Of a stretch of 64,000 bases of DNA, positions 37,282-46,499 are shown piece by piece. The notes under the pieces were generated by a model. It was not told the origin of the DNA and searched no databases. It saw only the letters and a list, made by a program, of their open reading frames with translations. Each line of letters begins with the position of its first letter. Position 1 is the first letter of the stretch. The stretch is from Streptomyces sp. NBC_00443 (GTDB taxonomy: Bacteria > Actinomycetota > Actinomycetes > Streptomycetales > Streptomycetaceae): assembly GCF_036014175.1 (NCBI RefSeq), contig NZ_CP107917.1, forward strand, positions 7,688,001-7,752,000, given 5' to 3'. The translations under genes and the position numbers were made by a program.

Positions 37282-39269
37282 CGTACGCACTCCGCGTACC
37301 GCTCGTCGCCGAGCCGTTCCCGAGCCGCCGTCTCGCACAGCGCGTGCGGCGCGTTGAAGCAGGCCGAGCCGAACAGCGGAAGCCCCACCGACGGCCACAT
37401 CCCCGCCGCGGCGCCCTGCAGCACCGCGGCCTCCACGGGATCGCCCTCCGCGCCGGTGACCAGGGCCAGCAGTTCCACCGCCAGCACCGAGCCGAGCAGG
37501 TCGTGGAAGGAGTGGGCGCTGCCGAGGCAGTCCGTCAGCAGCGCACGGGCGCCGGGCAGGTCGCCGTCGGCCCAGGCGGCGTACGCCAGGACGTACAGCG
37601 CGTAGGAGCGCGCCCAGCGCTCACCGTGGTCCTCGCACACCTGGCGGACGTCCTCGCACAGGCGTACCGCGTCCGGCAGGTCGCCCTGGAAGGCCCGCGT
37701 CATCGCCAGTTCCACCTGGCCCATCAGCACATTGCTGTTGAGCTCGCCGATCTCCTGATAGCGGCCGAGGGCCGAGCGCAGCAGCGTTTCGGCACGCTCC
37801 ATGTCGTCGGAGAGCAGGGCCAGACAGCCGGTACGGTGCTCGGCGTACGCCACCGCCGTGGGGTCGGCGGCACGTTCCGCCTCCTCACGGCACTGAGACA
37901 GCACCCCCAGCGCGGGCACCGTGTCGCCCTGCAGGATCGCCACATAGCCGAGCACCCACAGGGCCTTCAGGCGGGACTGCTCATGACCGGAGTCCAGTGC
38001 CACGGCCTCCTCCAGCCAGTGCCGCCCCTCCGACAGCCGGCCGCAGCCGACCCAGTAGAACCACAGGGAGCCCGCGAGGTACTGGCCCAGATGCGCGTCG
38101 TCCGGCTCGCTCAGGCAGTGGTCCAGGGCGCGCCTCAGGTTCGGAAGCTCCGCCTCGACCCGCGCCGCCACCTCGTCCTGCCGAGGTGAGAACCACTCCA
38201 GCTCGCACCAGGTCGTCAGCCCCAGATACCAGTCGCGGTGCCGGCGCCGCAGCCGGGCCGCGTCGCCGGTCGCCGTCAGCCAGTCGGCGCCGTAGGCCCG
38301 GATCGTGTCCAGCATGCGGTAGCGCACGCCGGCCGGTGTCTCCTCACGCGTGACCACGCACTGCGCGAGCAGCTGGGAGAGCACCTCGAGGATGTCGTCG
38401 GAGTGCAGGCCCTGGCCGCCGCACACGTACTCGACGGCCTCCAGGTCGAACCGGCCCGCGAAGACCGACAGCCGCGCCCACAGCAACCGTTCCTCGGGCG
38501 TGCACAGTTCATGGCTCCAGCCGATCGCCGTACGCAGTGTCCGATGGCGTGGCAACCCATCCCGCCCGCCGCCGGTCAGCAGCCGGAACCGGTCGTCGAG
38601 CCGCTCCAGCACCTGCCCCGGGGACAGCATCCGCAGCCGTCCGGCGGCCAGCTCGATGGCCAGCGGGATCCCGTCCAGGCGACGGCACACCTCCCGCACG
38701 TCCGCGTCGTCCCCTGCGACCACTCCGGGCTGTGCCGCACGGTCCACGAGCAGTTCCACCGCCTCGTCCTCGCCCAGCGGCGCCAGCGGAAACAGCAGTT
38801 CGCCCGTCACGCCCAGCGGTCTGCGCCCCACGGCGAGCACCCGCAGGCCCGGCAGCCGGCGCAGCAGCTCGCGCACCAGCTCCGCACAGGCGTCCACGAG
38901 GTGCTCGAACCCGTCCAGGATCAGCAGGAGTTGACGGTCGGCGAGATGCGCCAGCAGCGTCTCGTGGGGCAGGCGGGTCGTGTGGTCCGTCAGCCCCAGC
39001 GCCTCCACGACGGCGTAGTCGACGAACTCCGGGTCACGCACCGACGCCAGGTCCACATGCCGCACACCGTCGCGGGGCGTGCACCGCGCGGCCGCGCGCG
39101 CCGCCAGCCGTGACTTGCCGACGCCGCCCGCCCCCGTCACCGTGACCAGCCGCACGGTTCCGAGCGCCTCGGCCAGCCCGGCGAGTTCGGCCGAACGGCC
39201 CACGAACGTGCTGAGGTCCAGGGGCGGACCGGCGGACTCGGGGGAGTGGGCGCGCTGTTGATCCCGCAT
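37170..39269 (-). CDS. STAND-like/LuxR-type ATPase regulator without HTH, frameshifted near the 3' end
   Basis: This large NTPase has a P-loop GAGGVGKS (46-53), Walker B LLLILDGFEHLV, and a sensor VGRRPLGVTGELLFPLAPL. A long helical, TPR-like half runs from about residue 330 (SEGRHWLEEAVALDSGHEQS and similar repeats). It resembles the ATPase part of LuxR/SARP transcription regulators, but no DNA-binding domain is visible at either end. As read, the frame ends at 37170 with an uncharacteristic Arg-rich tail. One missing base near 37281 would restore the usual ending. Start ATG at 39269 has a promoter nine bases upstream. Target and ligand are unknown. Confidence 0.75.
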   Translation of the reverse strand: MRDQQRAHSPESAGPPLDLSTFVGRSAELAGLAEALGTVRLVTVTGAGGVGKSRLAARAAARCTPRDGVRHVDLASVRDPEFVDYAVVEALGLTDHTTRLPHETLLAHLADRQLLLILDGFEHLVDACAELVRELLRRLPGLRVLAVGRRPLGVTGELLFPLAPLGEDEAVELLVDRAAQPGVVAGDDADVREVCRRLDGIPLAIELAAGRLRMLSPGQVLERLDDRFRLLTGGGRDGLPRHRTLRTAIGWSHELCTPEERLLWARLSVFAGRFDLEAVEYVCGGQGLHSDDILEVLSQLLAQCVVTREETPAGVRYRMLDTIRAYGADWLTATGDAARLRRRHRDWYLGLTTWCELEWFSPRQDEVAARVEAELPNLRRALDHCLSEPDDAHLGQYLAGSLWFYWVGCGRLSEGRHWLEEAVALDSGHEQSRLKALWVLGYVAILQGDTVPALGVLSQCREEAERAADPTAVAYAEHRTGCLALLSDDMERAETLLRSALGRYQEIGELNSNVLMGQVELAMTRAFQGDLPDAVRLCEDVRQVCEDHGERWARSYALYVLAYAAWADGDLPGARALLTDCLGSAHSFHDLLGSVLAVELLALVTGAEGDPVEAAVLQGAAAGMWPSVGLPLFGSACFNAPHALCETAARERLGDERYAECVRQGRRSAGRTPYAGHWGGCRRTPWCRREDRHGMSRRP

Positions 39270-39278
39270 GGGATACGG

Positions 39279-39308
39279 AGCGTACTGAAGCGTGTTCGGT
39301 CCGTACAA
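39279..39308 (-). promoter_or_regulatory. candidate promoter of the STAND-like ATPase gene
   Basis: On the minus strand TTGTAC (39308-39303) and TACGCT (39284-39279) are 18 nt apart. Transcription would start about three bases before the ATG, nearly leaderless. Confidence 0.55.
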
Positions 39309-39442
39309 TCGCCTCTCGCGACTCGGCCGCGCACGGGGCGGTAATCCGGTGTGGACCGGCATCCCCGGCGCGATAGGCTCGGTGCACGACTTTTTCGATG
39401 TAGACCGATGTAGAGGCACGTTTCAGGGAGCGGGTGCACACA

Positions 39443-39889
39443 GTGTCCGGTGGAGAGGTGGCCGGGATCCTGGTGGCCGTCTTCTGGGCGATCCTGGTCT
39501 CCTTCCTCGCCGTTGCACTGGTGAGGCTGGCCCAGACGCTCAAGGCGACCACCAAGCTCGTCGCGGACGTGACCGACCAGGCAGTCCCGCTCCTGGCAGA
39601 GGCCTCCACGGCGGTGCGCTCCGCGCAGACCCAGATCGACCGGGTCGACGCGATCGCGACCGACGTCCAGGAGGTCACGTCGAACGCCTCGGCACTGTCG
39701 ACCACCGTCGCCTCCACCTTCGGCGGCCCCCTGGTCAAGGTCGCGGCCTTCGGCTACGGCGTCCGCCGGGCCCTCGGCGGCCGCAAGGACGACGCGCCCG
39801 CCAAGGCGCCCCGGCGTACCGTGATCGTGGGCCGCACGGTTCCGGCCTCGCGACGGGACAAGCGAAACCTCCGCGGAAAGAGGGACTGA
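39443..39889 (+). CDS. DUF948 family membrane protein
   Basis: The 148-residue protein has one N-terminal TM helix (VAGILVAVFWAILVSFLAVALV), then an amphipathic helical region (AQTLKATTKLVADVTDQAVPLLAEASTAV), and a basic C-terminus. This layout defines DUF948, often near general stress or cell-envelope genes. Two in-frame GTG codons, 39434 and 39443, are possible; AGGGAG is either 3 or 12 bases away, and the second gives the usual MSGGEVAG beginning. The next gene starts eight bases later. Confidence 0.8.
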   Translation: MSGGEVAGILVAVFWAILVSFLAVALVRLAQTLKATTKLVADVTDQAVPLLAEASTAVRSAQTQIDRVDAIATDVQEVTSNASALSTTVASTFGGPLVKVAAFGYGVRRALGGRKDDAPAKAPRRTVIVGRTVPASRRDKRNLRGKRD

Positions 39890-39897
39890 GACCCAGC

Positions 39898-40248
39898 ATG
39901 TTCCGCCGTACCTTCTGGTTCACCACGGGCGTCGCCGCCGGTGTGTGGGCCACCACCAAGGTCAATCGGAAGCTGAAGCAGCTGACCCCCGAGAGCCTCG
40001 CCGCGTCCGCGGCGAACAAGGCGATCGAGGCCGGTCACCGGCTCAAGGACCGCGCGGTGGGCTTCGCCCTCGACGTCCGCGACAACATGGCCCAGCGGGA
40101 GGAGGAACTGGGCGACGCACTGGGCATCAACGCCCCCGTCGACCAAGAACTCCCCGCACCCCGGCGGTACGCCGCCATCGAGAACCGCAATGACCCGAAG
40201 TACGTCGACAGGACGACGTACTCGCACAACCGAAACGAGGACCACTGA
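39898..40248 (+). CDS. DUF6167-like small conserved protein
   Basis: The 116-residue protein begins MFRRTFWFTTGVAAGVWATTKVNRK, a short hydrophobic stretch within a basic N-terminus. A helical, charged middle region (AGHRLKDRAVGFALDVRDNM) follows. It resembles a Streptomyces-conserved family I remember as DUF6167; no function is known. It lies in an operon-like run between the DUF948 gene and alaS, and its stop overlaps the alaS start (TGATG). Confidence 0.8.
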   Translation: MFRRTFWFTTGVAAGVWATTKVNRKLKQLTPESLAASAANKAIEAGHRLKDRAVGFALDVRDNMAQREEELGDALGINAPVDQELPAPRRYAAIENRNDPKYVDRTTYSHNRNEDH

Positions 40249-42920
40249 TGGAGTCGGCCGAGATTCGCCGCCGCTGGCTGAGCTTCTTCGAGGAGCGCGG
40301 GCACACCGTCGTCCCTTCGGCGTCGCTCATCGCGGACGACCCGACTCTGCTCCTCGTCCCGGCCGGCATGGTGCCCTTCAAGCCCTATTTCCTGGGTGAG
40401 GTCAAGCCGCCCTTCGACCGAGCCACCAGCGTCCAGAAGTGCGTCCGTACGCCGGACATCGAAGAGGTCGGCAAGACCACCCGGCACGGCACGTTCTTCC
40501 AGATGTGCGGCAACTTCTCCTTCGGCGACTACTTCAAGGAAGGCGCCATCAAGTACGCCTGGGAGCTGCTCACCAGCCCCCAGGACAAGGGTGGTTACGG
40601 CCTGGAGCCGGAGAAGCTCTGGATCACCGTCTACAAGGACGACGACGAGGCCGAGCGGATCTGGCACGACGTCGTCGGCGTGCCGAAGGAGCGCATCCAG
40701 CGCCTCGGCATGAAGGACAACTACTGGTCGATGGGCGTCCCCGGACCCTGCGGCCCCTGTTCCGAGATCAACTACGACCGCGGCCCCGAGTTCGGCGTCG
40801 AGGGCGGCCCCGCCGTCAACGACGAGCGGTACGTGGAGATCTGGAACCTCGTCTTCATGCAGTACGAGCGCGGCGAGGGCATCGGCAAGGACAACTTCGA
40901 GATCCTGGGCGACCTCCCGAGCCAGAACATCGACACGGGCCTCGGCCTGGAGCGACTCGCCATGATTCTGCAGGGCGTGCAGAACATGTACGAGATCGAC
41001 ACCTCCATGGCCGTCATCAAGAAGGCCACCGAGCTGACCGGTGTGGCCTACGGCGACGCCCACGGCTCGGACGTCTCCCTGCGCGTGGTCACCGACCACA
41101 TGCGCACGTCCGTGATGCTGATCGGCGACGGCGTGACCCCCGGCAACGAAGGCCGTGGTTACGTCCTGCGCCGCATCATGCGCCGTGCCATCCGCAACAT
41201 GCGTCTGCTCGGCGCCACCGGCCCGGTCGTCAAGGACCTGGTCGACACGGTCATCGAGATGATGGGCCAGCAGTACCCCGAGCTGGTCACCGACCGCGAG
41301 CGCATCGAAAAGGTCGCCGTTGCCGAGGAGAACGCGTTCCTCAAGACGCTGAAGGCCGGCACCAACATCCTCGACACGGCCGTCACCGACACCAAGGCCT
41401 CCGGCTCCACGGTCCTGCCCGGCGACAAGGCCTTCCTGCTCCACGACACCTGGGGCTTCCCGATCGACCTCACCCTGGAGATGGCCGCCGAGCAGGGGCT
41501 GTCCGTGGACGAGGACGGCTTCCGCCGCCTGATGAAGGAGCAGCGGGAGCGCGCCAAGGCCGACGCCCAGGCCAAGAAGACCGGCCACGCCGGCGCCGGT
41601 GCCTACCGTGAGATCGCCGACAAGGTCGGCGAGACCGCCTTCATCGGCTACGGCGACACCGAGGGCGAGTCCACCATCGTCGGCATCCTCGTCGACGGCG
41701 CCTCGTCCCCGGCCGCCACCGAGGGCGACGAGGTCGAGATCGTCCTCGACCGCACCCCGTTCTACGCCGAGGGCGGCGGCCAGATCGGCGACACCGGCCG
41801 GATCAAGGTCGACACCGGTGCCGTCATCGAGATCCGCGACTGCCAGAAGCCGGTGCCGGGTGTGTACGTCCACAAGGGCGTCGTCCAGGTCGGTGAGGTC
41901 ACCGTCGGCGCCAAGGCCCACGCCTCGATCGACTCGCTGCGCCGCCGCGCCATCGCCCGCGCCCACTCGGCCACGCACCTCACCCACCAGGCCCTGCGTG
42001 ACGCCCTCGGTCCGACGGCCGCCCAGGCCGGTTCCGAGAACCAGCCCGGTCGCTTCCGCTTCGACTTCGGTTCCCCGTCCGCCGTGCCGACGGCCGTGAT
42101 GACCGACGTCGAGCAGAAGATCAACGAGGTCCTGGCCCGCGACCTCGACGTGCACGCCGAGGTCATGGGCATCGACGAGGCCAAGAAGCAGGGCGCCATC
42201 GCCGAGTTCGGCGAGAAGTACGGCGAGCGCGTCCGTGTCGTGACCATCGGCGACTTCTCCAAGGAGCTGTGCGGCGGCACGCACGTGCACAACACCGCCC
42301 AGCTGGGTCTGGTGAAGCTGCTCGGCGAGTCGTCGATCGGCTCCGGTGTGCGCCGTATCGAAGCCCTCGTCGGCGTGGACGCCTACAACTTCCTCGCCCG
42401 TGAGCACACGGTCGTCGCCCAGCTCCAGGAGCTGATCAAGGGCCGCCCGGAGGAGCTCCCGGAGAAGGTCTCCGCCATGCTCGGCAAGCTCAAGGACGCC
42501 GAGAAGGAGATCGAGAAGTTCCGCGCCGAGAAGGTCCTGCAGGCCGCCGCCGGTCTCGCCGGGTCCGCCAAGGACGTCCGCGGCGTCGCCGTCGTCACCG
42601 GCCAGGTCCCGGACGGCACCACGGCCGACGACCTGCGCAAGCTGGTGCTCGACGTACGTGGCCGTATCCAGGGCGGACGTGCCGCCGTGGTCGCCCTGTT
42701 CACGGTCAGCAACGGCAAGCCGCTCACGGTCATCGCCACCAACGAGGCCGCCCGCGAGCGCGGCCTCAAGGCCGGTGACCTGGTCCGTACGGCTGCCAAG
42801 ACCCTCGGCGGCGGAGGCGGCGGCAAGCCGGACGTCGCCCAGGGCGGCGGCCAGAACCCGGCCGCGGTCGGCGACGCCGTCGACGCCGTCGAGCGGCTCG
42901 TGGCGGAAACGGCCAAGTGA
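40248..42920 (+). CDS. alaS: alanyl-tRNA synthetase
   Basis: This 890-residue synthetase has full bacterial length. The class II core is residues 1-270 (GTFFQMCGNFSFGDYFKE and LGLERLAMILQG). The editing domain has HSATHLTHQALRDALG and the zinc/Cys motif CGGTHV. The C-terminal C-Ala domain with a glycine-rich linker (GGGGGGKPDVAQGGGQNP) follows. It overlaps the previous gene (TGATG) and the next start (GTGA), so it sits inside an operon with ruvX. Confidence 0.98.
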   Translation: MESAEIRRRWLSFFEERGHTVVPSASLIADDPTLLLVPAGMVPFKPYFLGEVKPPFDRATSVQKCVRTPDIEEVGKTTRHGTFFQMCGNFSFGDYFKEGAIKYAWELLTSPQDKGGYGLEPEKLWITVYKDDDEAERIWHDVVGVPKERIQRLGMKDNYWSMGVPGPCGPCSEINYDRGPEFGVEGGPAVNDERYVEIWNLVFMQYERGEGIGKDNFEILGDLPSQNIDTGLGLERLAMILQGVQNMYEIDTSMAVIKKATELTGVAYGDAHGSDVSLRVVTDHMRTSVMLIGDGVTPGNEGRGYVLRRIMRRAIRNMRLLGATGPVVKDLVDTVIEMMGQQYPELVTDRERIEKVAVAEENAFLKTLKAGTNILDTAVTDTKASGSTVLPGDKAFLLHDTWGFPIDLTLEMAAEQGLSVDEDGFRRLMKEQRERAKADAQAKKTGHAGAGAYREIADKVGETAFIGYGDTEGESTIVGILVDGASSPAATEGDEVEIVLDRTPFYAEGGGQIGDTGRIKVDTGAVIEIRDCQKPVPGVYVHKGVVQVGEVTVGAKAHASIDSLRRRAIARAHSATHLTHQALRDALGPTAAQAGSENQPGRFRFDFGSPSAVPTAVMTDVEQKINEVLARDLDVHAEVMGIDEAKKQGAIAEFGEKYGERVRVVTIGDFSKELCGGTHVHNTAQLGLVKLLGESSIGSGVRRIEALVGVDAYNFLAREHTVVAQLQELIKGRPEELPEKVSAMLGKLKDAEKEIEKFRAEKVLQAAAGLAGSAKDVRGVAVVTGQVPDGTTADDLRKLVLDVRGRIQGGRAAVVALFTVSNGKPLTVIATNEAARERGLKAGDLVRTAAKTLGGGGGGKPDVAQGGGQNPAAVGDAVDAVERLVAETAK

Positions 42921-43419
42921 GCGACGACACACAGTCGAGTGGTGACGGCCGGGGCATGCGCCGCGGCCGTCGCCTGGCCGTCGACGTCGGGGACGCCCGC
43001 ATCGGGGTCGCCTCCTGCGACCCCGACGGGATCCTCGCCACCCCGGTGGAGACGGTCCCGGGCCGGGACATCCCGGCAGCTCGCCGGCGCCTGAAGCAAC
43101 TCGTCGAGGAGTACGAGCCGATCGAGGTCGTCGTCGGTCTCCCGCGCTCCCTCAAGGGGGCGAGGGGCCTGCCGCGGTCAAGGTCAGGGGCTTCACCCAG
43201 GAACTGGCACGCATGATCGCGCCCGTTCCGGTCAGGCTGGTGGACGAGCGGATGACGACCGTGACTGCCAGTCAGGGACTGCGTGCCTCTGGCGTGAAGT
43301 CGAAGAAGGGCCGGTCGGTGATCGATCAGGCGGCCGCTGTGATCATCCTCCAGCAGGCGCTCGAATCCGAACGGGTGTCAGGTAAAGCACCGGGGGAGAG
43401 CGTCGAAGTGGTTATCTGA
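42917..43419 (+). pseudogene. ruvX: Holliday junction resolvase-like RuvX (YqgF), frameshifted as read
   Basis: The first part reads to VVGLPRSLKG, then changes frame and stops at 43216. The remainder (MIAPVPVRLVDERMTTVTASQ, then KSKKGRSVIDQAAAVIILQQAL) continues in another frame from 43213 to 43419. Adding one G to the five-G run at 43156-43160 restores GGEGPAAVKVRGFTQELARMIA and a 167-residue YqgF protein of normal length. Early DVGDARIG holds the first catalytic aspartate. The YqgF family is involved in 16S rRNA 5' end maturation. The break is probably a base-call error, although a true null mutant is possible. Confidence 0.85.
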
Positions 43420-43543
43420 TCGCGATACGGTAACGTTCCGCGCGATGCGCCGGTGTTCGAACAGCCGGCGCACAAAGAGAGGCGGGACGGGATCCGGATC
43501 GTCAGCAGCCGCGTGACCGCCGCCTCGCGGCTCTAGGGGATCG

Positions 43544-45241
43544 ATGACTGAGTATGGCCGGGGCCAAGGCTCCGAACCGTGGCATCCGGAGGACCCGTTG
43601 TACGGGGACGGCGGATGGGAAGGGCAGCAGCAGGGCCATGCGGGCCAGCAGGCTGCCTACGGCGGCCAGCCGCAGCACTATCCGGAGCAGCAGCACTACG
43701 GCGACTGGGGCACCGGCCAGCATGCCGCGTACGACCAGGCGCAGCAGTACCAGCAGCACCCGCAGCACCCGCAGCAGGGACAGCAGTACCCGCAGCAGTA
43801 CGACCAGCAGCAGTACCCGGGGCACGGGCAGCAGGCGTACGACAACAACGGCTGGGCCACCGGCTCCCATCCGCAGGTCCAGTACCCCGACCCGGCGGAC
43901 CCTTACGGGCAGCAGGCCGCGGCGTACGGCGGCGAGCAGCACGACTACTACGGCACGTCCGAGGCGTACCCGCCGCCGGAGCCGCCGGGCCGGCGGCAGG
44001 CCGAACCGGAGCCGCCCGAGACCGACTGGGACCCCGGCCCTGACCAGGGCGAACACGCCTTCTTCGCGGGTGGGGACGACGAGGACGACGGCTCCGACGA
44101 CGACTCGGGCGGCGGCCGGGGGCGCGGTGACCGCCGGGGCGGGCGGGGCGGGAAGCCCAAGAAGCGCCGCAGCGGCATGGCCTGTCTGGTGGTCGTGCTG
44201 GTCTTCGGTGCAGGTGTGGCCGGAGTCGGATATTTCGGTTACCAGTTTTACAAGGATCGTTTCAGCGACGCTCCGGACTTCGCGGGTGACGGCACGAGCG
44301 AGACGGTGAGCGTCGAGATCCCCAAGGGCGCGTTCGGGTCCGATATCGGTCAGAAGCTGAAGGCGGCCGGCGTCGTGAAGAGCGTCGACGCCTTCGTCGC
44401 CGCCCAGCAGGAGAATCCCGACGGGGACAAGATCCAGGCGGGCGCCTATCTGCTGAAGAAACAGATGTCCGCGGAGAGCGCCGTCGAGATGATGCTCAGT
44501 CCCGAAAGCCAGAACAACGTTCTGGTCAGGCCGGGCGAGCGCAATTTGAGCGTCTACAAGGCGCTCGACGAACAGCTCGAATTGTCGTCCGGGACCACCA
44601 AGAAGGTCGCCGAGGAGAAATACAAGACCCTCGGACTGCCAAGCTGGGCGAACAGCAACGGCGAGATCAAGGATCCGCTGGAGGGCTTCCTCTACCCGGG
44701 CACCTATGCCGCCGCAAAGGGCATGAAGCCCGAGGCGGTGCTGAAGGAGATGGTGTCCCAGGCCGCCGACAAGTACGAGGCGCTCGACCTGGAGGCCAAG
44801 GCCAAGGCCCTCAAGCTGGACAACCCGCTGCAGGTCATCACGGTCGCCAGCCTCGTCCAGGCCGAGGGCAAGACCAACGACGACTACCGCAAGATGGCGG
44901 AGGTGGTCTACAACCGCCTCGATCTCGCGAACCCTGAGACGTACGGTGCCCTGCAGTTCGACTCGACCTTCAATTACCTGAAGGGTCAGAGCAACATCGA
45001 CATCAGCGAGTCGGAGATCAAGAGCAACAAGGACCCGTACAACACGTACACGCAGAAGGGCCTACCGCCGGGTCCGATCGACAACCCGGGCGAGGGCGCG
45101 CTGACGGGGACGCTGAATCCGACGAACCAGGGTTGGTACTACTTCGTGGCGACCGACGGCGTGAACAAGACAGAATTCGCCAAGACCCACGACGACTTCC
45201 TGAAGCTCAAGGACAAGTTCAATGAGAGCAGGGGCAACTGA
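43544..45241 (+). CDS. mltG: endolytic transglycosylase MltG
   Basis: MltG cleaves nascent peptidoglycan strands and so ends glycan elongation. The 565-residue protein has a long cytoplasmic N-terminus (about 1-205) rich in Gln, Tyr, Gly and Pro. One TM helix (about 211-232) follows, then a LysM-like region. The YceG domain contains the catalytic glutamate region ASLVQAEGK (Glu about 440) and YNTYTQKGLPPGPI. RBS TAGGGG precedes the ATG. Its last 20 bases overlap the aroE start. Confidence 0.92.
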   Translation: MTEYGRGQGSEPWHPEDPLYGDGGWEGQQQGHAGQQAAYGGQPQHYPEQQHYGDWGTGQHAAYDQAQQYQQHPQHPQQGQQYPQQYDQQQYPGHGQQAYDNNGWATGSHPQVQYPDPADPYGQQAAAYGGEQHDYYGTSEAYPPPEPPGRRQAEPEPPETDWDPGPDQGEHAFFAGGDDEDDGSDDDSGGGRGRGDRRGGRGGKPKKRRSGMACLVVVLVFGAGVAGVGYFGYQFYKDRFSDAPDFAGDGTSETVSVEIPKGAFGSDIGQKLKAAGVVKSVDAFVAAQQENPDGDKIQAGAYLLKKQMSAESAVEMMLSPESQNNVLVRPGERNLSVYKALDEQLELSSGTTKKVAEEKYKTLGLPSWANSNGEIKDPLEGFLYPGTYAAAKGMKPEAVLKEMVSQAADKYEALDLEAKAKALKLDNPLQVITVASLVQAEGKTNDDYRKMAEVVYNRLDLANPETYGALQFDSTFNYLKGQSNIDISESEIKSNKDPYNTYTQKGLPPGPIDNPGEGALTGTLNPTNQGWYYFVATDGVNKTEFAKTHDDFLKLKDKFNESRGN

Positions 45242-46061
45242 CGCCCGCCGGGCTGCCGTGCTCGGTTCGCCCATCGCCCACTCCCTCTCCCCGGTGCTGC
45301 ACCGGGCCGCCTACGCGGAGCTGGGGCTGACGGGCTGGTCGTACGACCGGTTCGAGATCGACGAGGCCGCGCTGCCCGGGTTCGTCGCGGAACTGGGGCC
45401 GGAGTGGGCCGGGTTGTCGTTGACCATGCCGCTCAAGCGGGCCGTCATCCCGCTGCTCGACGAGGTCACGGAGACGGCGGTCTCGGTCGAGGCGGTCAAC
45501 ACGGTCGTGATGACCGAGGACGGCCGCCTGGTCGGCGACAACACCGACATCCCCGGCATGGTCGCCGCGCTCCGGGAGCACGGCATCGAACAGGTCGACT
45601 CGGCGGCCATCCTCGGCGCGGGCGCCACGGCGTCCTCCGCGCTGGCGGCACTCGCGCGCATCTGCACCGGCGAGGTGGTGGCGTACGTGCGCAGCGAGGC
45701 CCGTGCCGCCGAGATGCGGCAGTGGGGCGAGCGGCTCGACGTCGAGATCCGTACGGCGGACTGGGCCGAGGCGGACCGAGCGCTGCACGCGCCGCTGGTG
45801 ATCGCGACCACCCCGGCCGGTGCGACGGATTCCCTCGCGGCCGCCGTACCCGAGCGCCCGGCCACCCTGTTCGACGTGCTCTACGACCCCTGGCCGACCG
45901 CCCTCGCGGCGCGCTGGTCGATGTACGGCGGCGCCGTGGTCAGCGGGCTCGACCTGCTGGTGCATCAGGCGGTGCTGCAGGTGGAGCAGATGACGGGCCG
46001 CGTCCCGGCGCCCCTTGAGGCCATGCGAAAAGCGGGCGAGCGCGCTCTCGCGAACCGCTAG
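45222..46061 (+). CDS. aroE: shikimate dehydrogenase
   Basis: The NADPH-linked reduction of 3-dehydroshikimate to shikimate is the fourth step of the shikimate pathway. The 279-residue protein has the substrate loop GSPIAHSLSPVLHRAAY, catalytic K72 in LSLTMPLK, D109 in NTDIPG and the Rossmann GAGATASSAL. It begins 20 bp inside the mltG 3' end. The other chorismate genes aroC, aroK and aroB follow after a small membrane-protein gene. Confidence 0.95.
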   Translation: MRAGATDARRAAVLGSPIAHSLSPVLHRAAYAELGLTGWSYDRFEIDEAALPGFVAELGPEWAGLSLTMPLKRAVIPLLDEVTETAVSVEAVNTVVMTEDGRLVGDNTDIPGMVAALREHGIEQVDSAAILGAGATASSALAALARICTGEVVAYVRSEARAAEMRQWGERLDVEIRTADWAEADRALHAPLVIATTPAGATDSLAAAVPERPATLFDVLYDPWPTALAARWSMYGGAVVSGLDLLVHQAVLQVEQMTGRVPAPLEAMRKAGERALANR

Positions 46062-46112
46062 GATCCGCTGGGTTCCGCAGGGGGCGGAGCGGTTCGAGGG
46101 GGAGTACAGGCA

Positions 46113-46499
46113 GTGTTCACTGGTGTGCCGCTGGCGTCCGGTAAGGGCGAAATATTCGAGATTATCCTGCAGTTCATGCCGGACTGGGTGCAGATCCCCG
46201 TGCTGGTTCTGATCGTGCTGCTCGTCGTCGGATCGTGGGTCTTCAAGCTGAAGCGCAAGTTCGACCGACGGCGTGCGAGGCGCCAGGGACAGGCCGTTCC
46301 GGTGGCGGTGCAGCACGGGCAGGGGCGGGGCGCCGACTATCTGGGCCCGTACGCTCCTCAGCAGCAGACACAGCAGCAGACACAGCAGCAGACACAGCAG
46401 CAGACACAGCAGCGGACGCAGGAGGCTCAGCAGCCGAGCGGTGCTGATTTCCTCGGCGCGTACGCCCCTCAGCAGCCCCAGGGCAACCGTCCCGCGTGA
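46113..46499 (+). CDS. small membrane protein with QQTQ repeats
   Basis: This 128-residue protein has one TM helix (IPVLVLIVLLVVGSWVFKL) after a short amphipathic N-terminus. A basic stretch follows, then a low-complexity tail made of four QQTQ-type repeats between two similar segments (GADYLGPYAPQQ and GADFLGAYAPQQ). The TM-plus-basic region suggests membrane tethering. No family is recognised. GTG start with GGGGGAG upstream. Confidence 0.7.
   Translation: MFTGVPLASGKGEIFEIILQFMPDWVQIPVLVLIVLLVVGSWVFKLKRKFDRRRARRQGQAVPVAVQHGQGRGADYLGPYAPQQQTQQQTQQQTQQQTQQRTQEAQQPSGADFLGAYAPQQPQGNRPA
46359..46412 (+). repeat. in-frame 12-bp tandem repeat (CAG/ACA-rich)
   Basis: About four copies of CAGCAGACACAG lie within the small membrane-protein gene and encode QQTQ. 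Copy number changes would stay in frame, so length may vary between strains. Confidence 0.85.

Noticed and set aside
40035..42932. 965-codon open frame antisense to alaS
   Set aside because: Its composition follows the reverse of alaS codon positions in GC-rich DNA; there is no family similarity or ribosome site.
43213..43419. Separate 68-residue gene after ruvX
   Set aside because: It is the C-terminal half of RuvX in another frame.
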